A DNA stretch of 64,000 bases from Bradyrhizobium sp. CCBAU 53338 (GCF_015291665.1 NZ_CP030048.1:4464001-4528000); one strand, 5' to 3'. Positions 7,931-18,545 are shown, counted from the stretch's first letter. Numbers and translations are program-made. Notes: generated from the sequence alone by a model not told the origin.

Positions 7931-9430
7931 TCATTTGCGCTCGTAGTGATCGGCCACCAGGCGGTCGAGCAGCCTGACGCCATAGCCGGACCCCCAGCTC
8001 TGGTTGATGTCGGTCTTGGGCGCGCCCATCGCGGTGCCGGCGATGTCGAGATGCGCCCAGGGCGTGCCATCGACGAAGCGCTGCAGGAACTGCGCCGCGG
8101 TGATCGAGCCGCCGTGACGGCCGCCGGTGTTCTTCATGTCGGCGAACTGGGAATCGATCAGCTTGTCGTATTCGGGACCGAGCGGCAGGCGCCAGACCTT
8201 CTCGCCGCTCTCGATGCCGGCCGCGAGCAGGCGCTCGGCGAGTTCGTCATTGTTGGAGAACATGCCGGCGTGATCGGTGCCGAGCGCGACCACGATCGCG
8301 CCTGTCAGCGTCGCGAGATCCACCATGAACTTCGGCTTGGTCTTCTTGGCGACGTACCAGAGCACGTCGGCCAGCACGAGGCGGCCTTCCGCGTCGGTGT
8401 TGATGATCTCGATGGTCTGGCCCGACATCGAGGTGACGATGTCGCCCGGCCGCTGCGCGTTGCCGTCGGGCATGTTCTCGACAAGGCCGATGGCGCCGAC
8501 CACGTTGACCTTGGCCTTGCGCGCCGCGAGCGCGTGCATCAGGCCGACGACGCAAGCAGCGCCACCCATGTCGCCCTTCATGTCCTCCATGCTGCCGGCC
8601 GGCTTGATCGAGATGCCGCCAGTGTCGAAGCAGACGCCCTTGCCGACGAAGGCGACCGGAGCATCGCCCTTCTTAGCCCCGTCCCAGCGCATGATCACGG
8701 TGCGGCTCGGCCGCGCCGAGCCCTGGCCGACGCCGAGCAGCGCGCCCATGCCGAGCTTCTGCATCGCCTTGACGTCTAAAATCTCGATCTTGACGCCGAG
8801 CTTGCGCAGCTGACTGGCGCGGCGCGCGAACTCCTCGGGATACAGCACGTTCGGCGGCTCGTTGACGAGATCGCGCGCGATGACCACGCCGTCGACCACC
8901 GCGCCGGCGGAGGCAAAGGCCTTCTTCGCAGCGGCAACGTCGTCGACCGCGAGCGAGATGTCGGCGCGCAGCGCGCCCTCCTCGCCGTCCTTCTTCTTGG
9001 TCTTGTAGCGGTCGAACTTGTAGGCGCGCAGGCGCAGGCCCGAGGCGATCGCCACCGCCTGCTCGGTGCTCATGGCGCCGCCGGCCATTTCGGCCATGAT
9101 GGTCATGGCCGCGGAACCCGGCTTGAGCTTGCTGGCGGCCATGCCGCCGAATTTGAGGAAGTCGTTGCCTTTCAGGCTCGAGGCCTTGCCGGTCCCGATC
9201 ACGATCAGGCGCTCGGCCTTCAGCCCCTCCGGGGCGAGGATGTCCAGGGCGGCGCCGCTTTTGCCCTTGAACGAGGCGGCGGCGGCCGCCCGCTTCACGA
9301 GTTCGCTCGCCCCGCCGAGCGCCTTGGCCGTCGCCGGGCCGACCTTCAGAGCGTCGTCACAGAACACGACCAGAATGCCACGGGCGGCGGGCGCCATCGG
9401 GACAAAGCCGACCTTGATGGCATCGGACAT
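7931..9430 (-). CDS. pepA: Leucyl aminopeptidase (M17 family)
   Basis: A 499-residue cytosolic metallopeptidase. The di-metal site is visible: [11 protein letters not shown] at about 262-272, [11 protein letters not shown] near 281 and the family signature NTDAEGRL at 344-351. It removes N-terminal residues from peptides; PepA in E. coli also binds DNA in cer/xer recombination and carAB control, not shown here. The frame is open 13 codons further, but the ATG at 9430 has GAGGAG seven bases upstream. First gene of a pepA-holC unit, divergent from the lpt genes. Confidence 0.95.
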   Translation of the reverse strand: MSDAIKVGFVPMAPAARGILVVFCDDALKVGPATAKALGGASELVKRAAAAASFKGKSGAALDILAPEGLKAERLIVIGTGKASSLKGNDFLKFGGMAASKLKPGSAAMTIMAEMAGGAMSTEQAVAIASGLRLRAYKFDRYKTKKKDGEEGALRADISLAVDDVAAAKKAFASAGAVVDGVVIARDLVNEPPNVLYPEEFARRASQLRKLGVKIEILDVKAMQKLGMGALLGVGQGSARPSRTVIMRWDGAKKGDAPVAFVGKGVCFDTGGISIKPAGSMEDMKGDMGGAACVVGLMHALAARKAKVNVVGAIGLVENMPDGNAQRPGDIVTSMSGQTIEIINTDAEGRLVLADVLWYVAKKTKPKFMVDLATLTGAIVVALGTDHAGMFSNNDELAERLLAAGIESGEKVWRLPLGPEYDKLIDSQFADMKNTGGRHGGSITAAQFLQRFVDGTPWAHLDIAGTAMGAPKTDINQSWGSGYGVRLLDRLVADHYERK

Positions 9431-9768
9431 GGGTAACTCCTCGAAAACGTGGGGCTTTTTGCCGATCAACCGGTGCGGCCGAAGGCCGGAGCTGAACGGC
9501 GATTCACTCGTCTCGCCCCACTATGGGCCAGAGGCGCGGTCGATGCCAAGCGCGCCCGTGACCGCGACGCCACATCAAGGGAAATATTAACCATATGGAG
9601 AGGGTGCCATGGGTCAGCCATTTTGTTGACGGATCAAAGGGATGGTAGTGAGAAAGTGAGCCTCCGGAAGAGGTGATTGGCCGGCCTTGGGGATCCCTGT
9701 CAGGGATTGGTCGGACAGCGCGAATTCCGGAACGCGTTGGGGACTTGGTGGGATTCGTGCGGTAGCGC
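9431..9768. other. Divergent intergenic region between pepA and lptF
   Basis: A 338-base control region for two divergent operons. It holds a perfect 7-bp inverted repeat ATCCCTG-T-CAGGGAT at 9693-9707, whose core CCCTGTCAGGG is shared with 2640-2650. TTGACG at 9634-9639 could be a -35 box for the lpt operon but lacks a good -10. No ribosome-binding site is clear in front of lptF. I see no gene here. Confidence 0.45.
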
Positions 9769-10938
9769 ATGGGGTCGATCGACAGGTATATTTTCCGCAC
9801 GACGCTGGCGTCGTTTGCGCTGGTCCTGGTCAGCCTCACCGGCGTGATCTGGATTACGCAGGCGTTGCGCGGCATCGACCTGATGACGAGCCAGGGTCAG
9901 ACCATCATGACCTTTCTCGGCATCACCGGGCTCGTGATCCCGGCGCTGGTGCTGATCATCTCACCGATCGCGCTGATGATCGCGATCTCTCACACGCTGA
10001 ACAAGCTCGCGACCGATTCCGAGATCATCGTGATGAATGCCGCCGGCTTCTCGCCGTTCCGGCTGTTCTATCCGTTCTTCTACGCCACCTGCGTGGTGGC
10101 GCTGCTGGTCGCCTTCATCGCCGCCTATCTGGCGCCCGACGGCATGCGCCGGATCAAGCAGTGGGACGCCGAGATCACCGCGGACGTGCTCACCAACATC
10201 CTGCAGCCCGGGCGCTTTGCCCAGCTCGACAAGAACCTCACGATCCGCATCCGCGAACGGCTGCCCGGCGGCATCCTCGCCGGAATCTTCATCGACGACC
10301 GCCGCGATCCCAATGAGCGTATCTCGATCGTCGCCGAGCAGGGCGAGGTCGTGAAGAACGAGAACGGCTCGTTCCTGGTGCTGAAGGACGGCAACCTCCA
10401 GCGCTTCGAGGCCGGCAAGCGCGATCCCGCGCTGGTGGCGTTCGGCCGCTACGGCTTCGACATGTCGAAGTTCGGCAACCAGGGCCACGACGTCACCCTC
10501 GGCATTCGCGAACGCTATCTGTGGGAGCTGTTCTCGCCGTCCGAGGACGACCCCGTCTACAAGCAGATCCCCGGGCAGTTCCGCTCGGCACTGCATGACA
10601 GCCTGCTGGCGCCGATCTACCCCTTCGCCTTTGCCGTGCTGACCTTCGCCTTCCTGGGCGCGCCGCGCACCACGCGCCAGAGCCGCAACTTCTCGATCGG
10701 CTCGTCGATCCTCGCCGTGTTCGGCCTGCGGATGGCGGGCTTCGCCTGTTCGGTCATGTCCGTGAAATCGTCGGGGCCGGTGCTGGTCCAATACGTGATG
10801 GTTCTAGGCGCCATCGGCGTCGGGTTGTGGATGGTCATCGGCGGCATCGTGGTCGAGCCGCCGCCCGGTCTGATGGAAACCGTCAACAGGTCGAATGCGC
10901 GCATCGCGCGGCTGTTCGGACGGCCGGCCGCCGCATGA
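9769..10938 (+). CDS. lptF: LPS export ABC transporter permease LptF
   Basis: A 389-residue YjgP/YjgQ-family protein: three transmembrane helices at each end (about 12-30, 50-75, 95-120 and 285-360) around a large periplasmic beta-jellyroll domain, the LptF/G architecture. With LptG and the ATPase LptB it extracts LPS from the inner membrane and pushes it onto the LptC-LptA bridge. The start MGSIDRYIFR is typical although no strong ribosome-binding site precedes it. The stop overlaps the lptG start as ATGA, so equal translation of the two permeases is expected. Confidence 0.93.
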   Translation: MGSIDRYIFRTTLASFALVLVSLTGVIWITQALRGIDLMTSQGQTIMTFLGITGLVIPALVLIISPIALMIAISHTLNKLATDSEIIVMNAAGFSPFRLFYPFFYATCVVALLVAFIAAYLAPDGMRRIKQWDAEITADVLTNILQPGRFAQLDKNLTIRIRERLPGGILAGIFIDDRRDPNERISIVAEQGEVVKNENGSFLVLKDGNLQRFEAGKRDPALVAFGRYGFDMSKFGNQGHDVTLGIRERYLWELFSPSEDDPVYKQIPGQFRSALHDSLLAPIYPFAFAVLTFAFLGAPRTTRQSRNFSIGSSILAVFGLRMAGFACSVMSVKSSGPVLVQYVMVLGAIGVGLWMVIGGIVVEPPPGLMETVNRSNARIARLFGRPAAA

Positions 10939-12032
10939 GCATGCTCACCAACACGCTCGGGCGCTATTTTGCCGGCCGCTTCGTGGTTGCCGCACTCGGC
11001 GTGTTCGCGAGCATTTTCCTGCTGCTGGTGCTGGTCGATTACATCGAGATGGTGCGCAAGACGTCAGGGCTCGCCTCCGCCTCCGCGATCATGGTGGCCG
11101 AAACCTCGCTGTTCCGCGTGCCGCAGTTGCTGGAGAAGCTGACGCCGTTCTGCATGCTGATCGGCGCCATGACCTGCTATCTTGCGCTCTCCCGCCGGCT
11201 CGAACTCGTGGTGGCGCGCGCCGCCGGCATCTCGGCCTGGCAATTCATCTCGCCGGCGCTCGGCAGCGCGCTTCTGATCGGCGTGATCGCCACCGTCGCC
11301 TACAATCCGATGTCGGCCAATTTGCGCGAACTCTCCAAGCGCATGGAGGCGGAGCTGTTCGGCTCGGCGCCCGGCGGCGGCATCCAGGATGCCTCGGGCT
11401 TCTGGCTCAACCAGGTCACCAGCGACGGCCAGACCATCATCAACGCCGCACGCAGCGAACAGCAGGGCGTCCGGCTCACCGGGCTCACGCTGTTCCGGTT
11501 TGATACAGAGCAGCACTTCAAGGAACGGGTCGAGGCGCGCGAGGCGACCTTGGAGGCCGGTCACTGGCTATTCAAGGGCGTGCGCCGCTTCTCGCTCGAC
11601 GCTCCCCCGATCGATCAGGCGAGCCTGGAAATTCCGACGACGCTGACCGAGGCGCAGGTTCGCAACAGCTTTTCCACACCCGAGACTGTGTCCTTTTGGC
11701 AACTACCGAGCTACATCCGCTCGTCCGAGAGCTCGGGGTTCGCGACAGCGGGATATCGACTCCAGTATCACAAGTTGCTGGCACAGCCGTTTTTGCTCGC
11801 CGCCATGGTGATGCTCGCGGCTTCCGTGTCGCTGCGCTTCTTCCGGATGGGCGGCGTACAGAAGATGGTTTTGAGTGGCGTGGGCGCAGGCTTTCTGCTC
11901 TACGTTCTGTCGAAAGTGACTGAAGACTTGAGCAAGGCTGAGTTGATGCATCCGATCGCTGCGGCGTGGTTGCCCGTGGTGGTGGGCGGCCTCACCGGCT
12001 TTTTGGCCTTGCTTTATCAGGAGGACGGATAG
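10935..12032 (+). CDS. lptG: LPS export ABC transporter permease LptG
   Basis: A 365-residue paralogue and partner of LptF with the same architecture: helices near the N-terminus (YFAGRFVVAALGVFASIFLL), a periplasmic domain, and C-terminal helices (FLLAAMVMLAASVSLRFF and further). The correct start is the ATG at 10935 overlapping the lptF stop; the longer frame upstream is not used. Its stop codon overlaps the GTG of lptD. The order lptF-lptG-lptD places inner- and outer-membrane parts of one machine in one transcript. Confidence 0.93.
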   Translation: MSMLTNTLGRYFAGRFVVAALGVFASIFLLLVLVDYIEMVRKTSGLASASAIMVAETSLFRVPQLLEKLTPFCMLIGAMTCYLALSRRLELVVARAAGISAWQFISPALGSALLIGVIATVAYNPMSANLRELSKRMEAELFGSAPGGGIQDASGFWLNQVTSDGQTIINAARSEQQGVRLTGLTLFRFDTEQHFKERVEAREATLEAGHWLFKGVRRFSLDAPPIDQASLEIPTTLTEAQVRNSFSTPETVSFWQLPSYIRSSESSGFATAGYRLQYHKLLAQPFLLAAMVMLAASVSLRFFRMGGVQKMVLSGVGAGFLLYVLSKVTEDLSKAELMHPIAAAWLPVVVGGLTGFLALLYQEDG

Positions 12033-14518
12033 TGACGGCCGTCCGCCGAGGACAACTGGCTGGCTGGGCGCCGCGCACCCTCGTGCGCGCGAACGGATGT
12101 CGGCTGTCCATTCGCAGGCTCGTGCTGGCCGTCATCGCCGTCGCCTCGCTCGCCGGCATGATCGATCTTGCCGCGGTGGCGCCCGCTGCCGCCCAGGGCT
12201 TCACCTACAATCCGCTGCCGCCCCGTCCGAAGCCGCCGAAGGCCGCCAATGACGGGCAGATGCTCGTGCAGGCGACCGAGGTCGATTACGACTACAACAA
12301 TTCGCGCGTCTCCGCGGTCGGCAACGTTCAGCTGTTCTACAACGGCACCAGCGTCGAAGCCGACCGCGTCGTCTACGACCAGAAGACGAAGCGGCTTCAT
12401 GCCGAAGGCAACATCCGCATGACGGATGCCGACGGCAAGATCACCTATGCGGAGATCCTGGATCTCTCCGACGACTATCGCGACGGTTTCGTCGATTCAC
12501 TGCGCGTGGACACCGCCGACCAGACCCGCATGGCCGCGACCCGCGCCGACCGCTCCAGCGGCAATTACACGGTGTTCGAGAACGGCGTCTACACGGCCTG
12601 CGCGCCGTGCAAGGACGATCCGAAGAAGCCGCCGCTCTGGCAGGTCAAGGGTGCCCGCATCATCCACGACCAGCAGGAGAAGATGCTGTATTTCGAGACG
12701 GCGCAGCTCGAATTCTTCGGCGTGCCGCTCGCCTACCTGCCCTACTTCTCGACGCCCGATCCGACTGTGAAGCGCAAGACCGGATTCCTGATGCCGGGCT
12801 TCACCTCCTACACGGCGTTCGGCTACGGCGTCGAAGTCCCGTTCTACTGGGCGATCGCGCCTGACATGGACGCGACCTTCAGCCCACGCATCACCTCCAA
12901 GCAGGGCGTGCTGTTCCAGGCCGAGTTCCGCCAGCGCCTGATGGACGGCGCCTACCAGGTCCGCGTCTACGGCATCGACCAGCTCAACCCCGACAAGTTC
13001 GCGGGCCTGCCGGGCGACCGTCAGTTCCGCGGCGGCGTCGAGACCAAGGGCCAGTTCGCGCTCAACGACAAATGGGTCTGGGGCTGGGACGGCGTCCTGC
13101 TCTCCGACTACTACTTCATGTCGGACTACCGCCTGTCGGCCTATCGCGATCCGCTCGGCTCGTTCCTGAACCTGCCGACGGATGCGCTGTCGCAGCTCTA
13201 TCTGACCGGCGTCGGCAATCGCAGCTTCTTCGATGCGCGCACGATGTACTGGCTGAGCTTCTCGGGCAACCAGCAACAGGTCCCGGTCGTCTATCCCGTC
13301 ATCGACTACTCGAACGTGCTCAACTATCCGATCTTCGGCGGCGAGGTCTCCTACAAGACGAACTTCGTCAATCTGACCCGCAACGACGCGGTGTTCGACC
13401 CGATCACGACGCTCGCCAACACCAACAGCCTGTGCACGACGACGTCGGCCGATCCGCTCGCGCGCACGCCGTCACAGTGCCTGCTGCGCGGCTTCCCCGG
13501 CACCTACACCCACCTGACGGCGGAGGCGCAGTGGCGCAAGTCCTACACCGATCCGTTCGGCGAGATCTGGACGCCGTTCGCGATCCTGCGCGCCGACGCG
13601 ATCAACGCCGACGTCTCCAACCAGCCGGGCGTGTCGAACTACCTGCCCACCGGCAACACTCAGGCGCTCCGCCTGATGCCGACCGTTGGCCTCGAATATC
13701 GCTACCCCTTCATCAACGTGCAGCCCTGGGGCTCGACCACCATCGAGCCGATCGCGCAGGTCATCATCCGCCCGAACGAGACCTATGCCGGCAGGTTCCC
13801 GAACGAGGACGCCCAGAGCATGGTGTTCGACACCTCGAACCTGTTCAGCGTCGACAAGTTCTCCGGCTACGACCGCGTCGAGGGCGGCGGCCGCGCCAAT
13901 GTCGGCGTGCAGGCCACCACGCAGTTCGACAAGGGCGGCGCGGTCAAGGTGCTGTTCGGACAGTCCTACCAGCTGTTCGGCATGAACTCCTACGCGGTCC
14001 AGGATTCGATCAACACGGGCCTGGATTCCGGCCTCGACAAGCCGCGCTCCGATTACGTCGCGAGCGTCGCCTACTCGCCGAACAGCACCTATACGTTCAG
14101 CGTTCGCTCCCGCATGGACGAGCAGACTTGGAACGTCCAGCGCTTCGAGGCGGAGGGCCGCGCCAACTTCAATCGCTGGTCGGTCAGCATGATGTACGGC
14201 AATTACGCGCCGCAGCCGGAACTCGGCTACCTGACCAGGCGCGAGGGCATCCTGACCTCGGGCTCGATCAAGGTCGCGACCAACTGGGTGGTGACGGGCT
14301 CGGCGCGCTGGGACCTCGAGGCCAACAAGATCAACCAATATGTGCTCGGCGCCGGCTATGTCGACGATTGCTTCGTGCTGGCGGCGAACTATGTAACTTC
14401 GTATAGCTATTCCGCGGGCACCACGCCGCCCGTGCTGAGCCACGCGTTCATGTTCCAGATCGGCTTGCGCACGCTGGCAACCTCGTCGGGGACCAGCAGT
14501 TCCGCCGGCATCCAGTGA
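12032..14518 (+). CDS. lptD: LPS-assembly outer membrane protein LptD
   Basis: An 828-residue protein that forms, with LptE, the outer-membrane gate for LPS. A GTG start at 12032 is chosen: it overlaps the lptG stop and has CAGGAGGA about ten bases upstream, and gives a signal peptide ending at AAAQ near residue 55. An OstA/LptA-like jellyroll follows (DYDYNNSRVSAVGNVQLFY... RLHAEGNIRM) and then a long beta-barrel with many alternating aromatic strands. Several cysteines (CAPC near residue 190, others at about 470-490 and near the end) could form the disulfides known to activate LptD in E. coli. Confidence 0.93.
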   Translation: MTAVRRGQLAGWAPRTLVRANGCRLSIRRLVLAVIAVASLAGMIDLAAVAPAAAQGFTYNPLPPRPKPPKAANDGQMLVQATEVDYDYNNSRVSAVGNVQLFYNGTSVEADRVVYDQKTKRLHAEGNIRMTDADGKITYAEILDLSDDYRDGFVDSLRVDTADQTRMAATRADRSSGNYTVFENGVYTACAPCKDDPKKPPLWQVKGARIIHDQQEKMLYFETAQLEFFGVPLAYLPYFSTPDPTVKRKTGFLMPGFTSYTAFGYGVEVPFYWAIAPDMDATFSPRITSKQGVLFQAEFRQRLMDGAYQVRVYGIDQLNPDKFAGLPGDRQFRGGVETKGQFALNDKWVWGWDGVLLSDYYFMSDYRLSAYRDPLGSFLNLPTDALSQLYLTGVGNRSFFDARTMYWLSFSGNQQQVPVVYPVIDYSNVLNYPIFGGEVSYKTNFVNLTRNDAVFDPITTLANTNSLCTTTSADPLARTPSQCLLRGFPGTYTHLTAEAQWRKSYTDPFGEIWTPFAILRADAINADVSNQPGVSNYLPTGNTQALRLMPTVGLEYRYPFINVQPWGSTTIEPIAQVIIRPNETYAGRFPNEDAQSMVFDTSNLFSVDKFSGYDRVEGGGRANVGVQATTQFDKGGAVKVLFGQSYQLFGMNSYAVQDSINTGLDSGLDKPRSDYVASVAYSPNSTYTFSVRSRMDEQTWNVQRFEAEGRANFNRWSVSMMYGNYAPQPELGYLTRREGILTSGSIKVATNWVVTGSARWDLEANKINQYVLGAGYVDDCFVLAANYVTSYSYSAGTTPPVLSHAFMFQIGLRTLATSSGTSSSAGIQ

Positions 14519-14572
14519 ACCCGTCTGAATTGCCGGCCGCCTGTTCCCCGTTGCGGGATCATCCCGGCTGAC

Positions 14573-15520
14573 ATGCGAGCGAAAACCATGACGACCCGAT
14601 TGCCTGTCTTCCGCCTCCTCCCCCTCATCCTCGTCGTCGTGCTGACGTTTGTCGGCGCGCCGGCGCGGGCGCAGAACATCGTGGTCATGGTCAATGGCGA
14701 TCCCATCACCGATTTCGACATCGAGCAGCGCACCAAGCTCGACACGCTGACGACGCAGAAGACTCCGAGCCGGCAGGACGTCATCAACACGCTGATCGAC
14801 GACAAGCTCAAGATCAAGGAAGGCAAGAAATACGGCGTCGAACCCACCGCTTCCGACATCAACCAGTCCTACGAGGGGATGGCGCAGCGCATGCGCATCT
14901 CGCCGGAGATGCTGACCAAGTCGCTCGAGGTCAAGGGCGTGCGCCCCGACACGCTCAAGAGCCGCATGAGGTCCGAGATGGTCTGGACCAGCCTCGTGCG
15001 CGGCCGCTTCAAGGAGAAGCTGATCGTCGGCGAGAAGGACGTCGCCGACAAGGTGCGGGAAAGCGGTGATGCAAAGCTCCAGATCGAGGGCACCGAATAC
15101 AAGATGCAGCCGATCGTCCTGATCGTGCCGCGCGGCTCGTCCGCCGCTTTCCAGGAGACGCGGATGAAGGAGGCCGAACAATATCGCGCGCGTGTCGGAA
15201 GCTGCGACGAAGCCAATTCGCTGTTCCGTTCGACCCCGAACGCCACCATCCGCGACAGCGTCACCAAGACCACCGCCGACCTGCCGGAAGCGCTCCGCAA
15301 GGTGCTCGACGACACCCCGATCGGCCACCTCACGGCGCCCGAAGTGACCAGGTCAGGCATCGAGATGGTCGTGCTTTGCTCGCGCAAGCCGACCACGATC
15401 GATACGCCGAAGAAGCGCGAGATTCGCGACAAGATGTACCAGGAGAAGTACGAGAAGACCCAGCGGGCCTATCTCGACGACCTCCGCAAGGCGGCGATGA
15501 TCGAATATCACAACCGCTGA
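14573..15520 (+). CDS. surA: SurA-like periplasmic chaperone with one parvulin-like domain
   Basis: A 315-residue exported protein: signal peptide to about residue 33 (ends PARAQ), then the SurA N-terminal chaperone fold (NIVVMVNGDPITDFDIEQRT ... VINTLIDDKLKIKEGKKYGV) and a single C-terminal PPIase-like domain (about 175-290), where E. coli SurA has two and is over 100 residues longer. The parvulin core looks divergent, so chaperone rather than isomerase activity is likely. It presumably escorts LptD and other barrels to the BAM complex, matching its place after lptD. An alternative start lies at 14588. Its stop overlaps the pdxA start. Confidence 0.87.
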   Translation: MRAKTMTTRLPVFRLLPLILVVVLTFVGAPARAQNIVVMVNGDPITDFDIEQRTKLDTLTTQKTPSRQDVINTLIDDKLKIKEGKKYGVEPTASDINQSYEGMAQRMRISPEMLTKSLEVKGVRPDTLKSRMRSEMVWTSLVRGRFKEKLIVGEKDVADKVRESGDAKLQIEGTEYKMQPIVLIVPRGSSAAFQETRMKEAEQYRARVGSCDEANSLFRSTPNATIRDSVTKTTADLPEALRKVLDDTPIGHLTAPEVTRSGIEMVVLCSRKPTTIDTPKKREIRDKMYQEKYEKTQRAYLDDLRKAAMIEYHNR

Positions 15521-16533
15521 TGGCCACCGCTCCCGCAAAACCTCTCGCGCTCACGCTCGGAGAACCCGCCGGCATCGGCCCCGACATCACCATCGCAGCC
15601 TGGCTCAGGCGCCGCGAGCTGGGACTGCCTGCCTTCTATCTGCTCGGCGACGAAGCGTTGATCGCGCAGCGCGCCAGGATGCTCGAAGCCGAGATCAGGA
15701 TCGCTGCGGTGAGCCCGGGCGAGGCCGCAACTGCCTTCGCCGACGCCCTGCCCGTGGTTGCGACCGGGGAGCGTGCGACCGCCGTATCAGGCAAGCCGGA
15801 CGCGTCGAGCGCGCCGGCAGCGCTCGCCTCGATCCGCCAGGCCGTCAGCGACGTGCGCGCTGGATTCGCCAGCGCCGTCGTCACCAACCCGATCGCCAAG
15901 AGCGTGCTCTACCGCGCGGGCTTCCGCCATCCCGGCCACACCGAATTCCTCGCCGAACTCGCAGCCACGCAGGCCGGCGTTCCGCAGCCGGTGATGATGC
16001 TGTGGTCGCCGCGTCTCGCCGTGGTGCCGGTGACGATCCACGTGTCCTTGCGGGATGCTCTCGCCGAACTCACCAGCGACCTCATCGTCTCGACCGTGCG
16101 CATCGTCGCAGCCGAGCTCACGTCCCGCTTCGGCATTGCCCGTCCCCGCATCGCGATATCGGGCCTCAATCCCCATGCCGGCGAGGACGGCTCGCTCGGC
16201 CATGAGGAGCAGACCGTGATCGCGCCGGCGCTCAAGGTTCTGCGCAACGACGGCATCGACGCCAGGGGGCCGCTGCCCGCCGACACCATGTTCCACGAAG
16301 CCGCACGGCAAACCTATGACTGCGCGGTTTGCATGTACCACGACCAGGCGCTGATTCCGATCAAGACGGTCGCGTTCGACGATGCCGTCAACGTCACGCT
16401 CGGCCTGCCCTTCATCCGCACCTCGCCCGATCACGGCACCGCCTTCGACATCGCCGGCACCGGCAAGGCCAATCCGGCGAGCCTTGTTGCTGCGCTCAAG
16501 CTGGCGAGCCGCATGGCGGCTGCAAACAGCTGA
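15520..16533 (+). CDS. pdxA: 4-hydroxythreonine-4-phosphate dehydrogenase
   Basis: A 337-residue PdxA, a metal- and NAD-dependent enzyme of the DXP-dependent pyridoxal phosphate pathway. The start of the protein has the family signature [11 protein letters not shown]; metal-ligand regions [13 protein letters not shown] and [12 protein letters not shown] are present, as is [13 protein letters not shown] near the C-terminus. The ATG at 15520 overlaps the surA stop (TGATG), which decides the start. The surA-pdxA-rsmA order is conserved across many proteobacteria. Confidence 0.95.
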   Translation: MATAPAKPLALTLGEPAGIGPDITIAAWLRRRELGLPAFYLLGDEALIAQRARMLEAEIRIAAVSPGEAATAFADALPVVATGERATAVSGKPDASSAPAALASIRQAVSDVRAGFASAVVTNPIAKSVLYRAGFRHPGHTEFLAELAATQAGVPQPVMMLWSPRLAVVPVTIHVSLRDALAELTSDLIVSTVRIVAAELTSRFGIARPRIAISGLNPHAGEDGSLGHEEQTVIAPALKVLRNDGIDARGPLPADTMFHEAARQTYDCAVCMYHDQALIPIKTVAFDDAVNVTLGLPFIRTSPDHGTAFDIAGTGKANPASLVAALKLASRMAAANS

Positions 16534-17387
16534 TGGGCGCGATCGACGACCTCCCGCCGCTTCGCGAGGTCATTCGCCAGCACGCGCTGTCGGCCCGCAA
16601 ATCGCTGGGCCAGAACTTTCTGCTCGATCTCAATCTCACCGCGCGCATCGCGCGTGCGGCAGCGCCGCTCGAAGACAGCGTCATCGTCGAGGTCGGCCCT
16701 GGGCCCGGTGGACTGACCCGCGCGCTGCTCGCGCTCGGCGCCAAACGCGTCATCGCGATCGAGCATGACGAGCGCGCGATCCCGGCGTTGAAAGACATCT
16801 CAGCGCGCTACCCCGACCGGCTCGAGATCGTGCATGGCGATGCCATGACCTTCGATCCGCGTCCGCTGCTCGCGGGCGAGCGCGCCAAGATCGTCGCCAA
16901 CCTGCCCTACAACATCGCGACCCAGCTCCTGATCAACTGGCTCACCGTGGAGCCCTGGCCGCCCTGGTACGACATGATGGTGCTGATGTTTCAGCGCGAG
17001 GTCGGCGAGCGCATCGTCGCGCGCGAGGACGAGGAGGCCTATGGCCGTCTCGGCGTGCTCGCCAACTGGCGCGCTGAGACGAAAATCCTGTTCGACATTT
17101 CGCCGTCCGCCTTCGTGCCGCCGCCGAAAGTCACGTCGTCCGTCGTGCGCCTGGTGCCGCGCGCGGAGCCGCTGCCCTGCGATCGCAAGCTGCTCGAACA
17201 GGTCGCGGCCGCTGCCTTCGGCCAGCGCCGGAAAATGCTGCGCCAGAGCCTGAAATCGCTTCAAGCGGACCCCGTGCGACTTGCCGCCGCCGCAGGCGTC
17301 GATGCGACGCGGCGCGCCGAGACCATTCCCATCTCGGGCTTTGTTGCCATGGCGCGTGAATTGGCCGATATACGCAACGAAGCGTGA
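16533..17387 (+). CDS. rsmA: 16S rRNA A1518/A1519 dimethyltransferase
   Basis: A 284-residue KsgA/RsmA that dimethylates two adjacent adenines in helix 45 during late 30S assembly. SAM motif [11 protein letters not shown] lies near residue 50 and the catalytic NLPYN near 123; the N-terminal [12 protein letters not shown] is diagnostic. The start overlaps the pdxA stop (TGATG), the last link of the six-gene overlapping chain begun by lptF. Confidence 0.95.
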   Translation: MGAIDDLPPLREVIRQHALSARKSLGQNFLLDLNLTARIARAAAPLEDSVIVEVGPGPGGLTRALLALGAKRVIAIEHDERAIPALKDISARYPDRLEIVHGDAMTFDPRPLLAGERAKIVANLPYNIATQLLINWLTVEPWPPWYDMMVLMFQREVGERIVAREDEEAYGRLGVLANWRAETKILFDISPSAFVPPPKVTSSVVRLVPRAEPLPCDRKLLEQVAAAAFGQRRKMLRQSLKSLQADPVRLAAAAGVDATRRAETIPISGFVAMARELADIRNEA

Positions 17388-17412
17388 CAATTCATATTCC
17401 GGAGGAAAGAAA

Positions 17413-18471
17413 ATGGCGTTGATGCGTCGGCAGTCCCTGGTCAAGTTCGATGCGCCGCTGTGCGAGACCATCGTCGACACACCAAGACCGCAGGGCGCCG
17501 AGGTGCTGGTGCGCATCGAGCGCTGCGGGCTGTGCCATTCCGACCTGCACATCCAGGACGGCTATGCCGATCTCGGCGGCGGCAAGAAACTCGACACCAC
17601 GCGCGGCATGACGCTGCCCTTCACGCTCGGCCACGAGATCGCCGGCGTCGTCGACGAAGTGGGCCCCGACGTGCCGGCGAGCCTGGTCGGATCCAAGAAG
17701 GCGGTGTTTCCCTGGATCGGTTGCGGCCAGTGCCGCGACTGCAAGAACGGCGACGAGAACCTTTGCGTCAAGCAGCGCTTCCTCGGCGTCTCCATCGACG
17801 GCGGCTTCGCCACCCACGTGCTGGTGCCCGACGCGAAATATCTGCTCGATTACGATCCGCTGCCCGTCAACCAGGCCGCGACGCTGATGTGCTCCGGCGT
17901 CACCGCCTATGGCGCTCTCAAGCGCCTGGTCGATCGTCCGCGCCAGCGCAACCTGCTGCTGGTCGGTCTCGGCGGCGTCGGCATGATGGGCCTGTCGTTC
18001 GCGCAGGCGATGTTCAAGCAGCCGATCACGGTCGCCGATCTCTCGCCGGCCGCGCGCGATACCGCGCTCAAGAACGGCGCAGCCGTCGCCTACGATCCGT
18101 CCGAGCCCGACGTGATCAAGCGCATCCTGAAGGAGACCGACGGCGGCTTCGACGAGGTGGTGGATTTCGCCGGCAACGAGAAGTCGATGGCGTTTGCCGT
18201 CGCCGTCGCCGCGCGCGGCGGCAAGGTCGTGGTCTCCGGCCTGATGGGCGGACAGTTCACGCTGCCGATGGTGCAGTGGGTCTACAAGCGCCTCACCGTC
18301 GAAGGCTTCATGGTCGGCACGCTGGCAGAAGCCCACGAGCTCATGGCGCTCGCCCGCGCCGGCAAGATCAAGCCGACGCCGATGCGCGAAGAGCCGATGG
18401 GCGATGTCCAGAAATGGATCGACGAGCTGCGCGCCGGCAAGGTGGTCGGCCGCATCGTGCTGAAGAACTGA
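17413..18471 (+). CDS. Zinc-dependent alcohol dehydrogenase (MDR family)
   Basis: A 352-residue medium-chain dehydrogenase. Catalytic zinc ligands are in CGLCHSDLH (Cys 41) and GHE (73-75); the structural zinc site is C104-C107-C110-C118; the NAD-binding motif GLGGVGMMG starts near 185. The substrate cannot be read from sequence. A good GGAGG at 17401-17405, eight bases before the ATG, decides the start over a longer frame. It follows rsmA by 25 bases, so read-through from the lpt-rsmA operon is possible, though a separate role is likely. Confidence 0.88.
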   Translation: MALMRRQSLVKFDAPLCETIVDTPRPQGAEVLVRIERCGLCHSDLHIQDGYADLGGGKKLDTTRGMTLPFTLGHEIAGVVDEVGPDVPASLVGSKKAVFPWIGCGQCRDCKNGDENLCVKQRFLGVSIDGGFATHVLVPDAKYLLDYDPLPVNQAATLMCSGVTAYGALKRLVDRPRQRNLLLVGLGGVGMMGLSFAQAMFKQPITVADLSPAARDTALKNGAAVAYDPSEPDVIKRILKETDGGFDEVVDFAGNEKSMAFAVAVAARGGKVVVSGLMGGQFTLPMVQWVYKRLTVEGFMVGTLAEAHELMALARAGKIKPTPMREEPMGDVQKWIDELRAGKVVGRIVLKN

Positions 18472-18545
18472 GTTTTGATCGGCGGCGGGACAATGGTCTT
18501 GCCGCCGCTTACGGAACGGCTGCGGCCGCACTGCGTTGGCAGCGC

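Noticed and set aside
13472..15328. A 618-codon minus-strand open frame antisense to lptD and surA
   Set aside because: Shadow frame: composition of reversed codons, covers two certain genes, no recognisable protein features.
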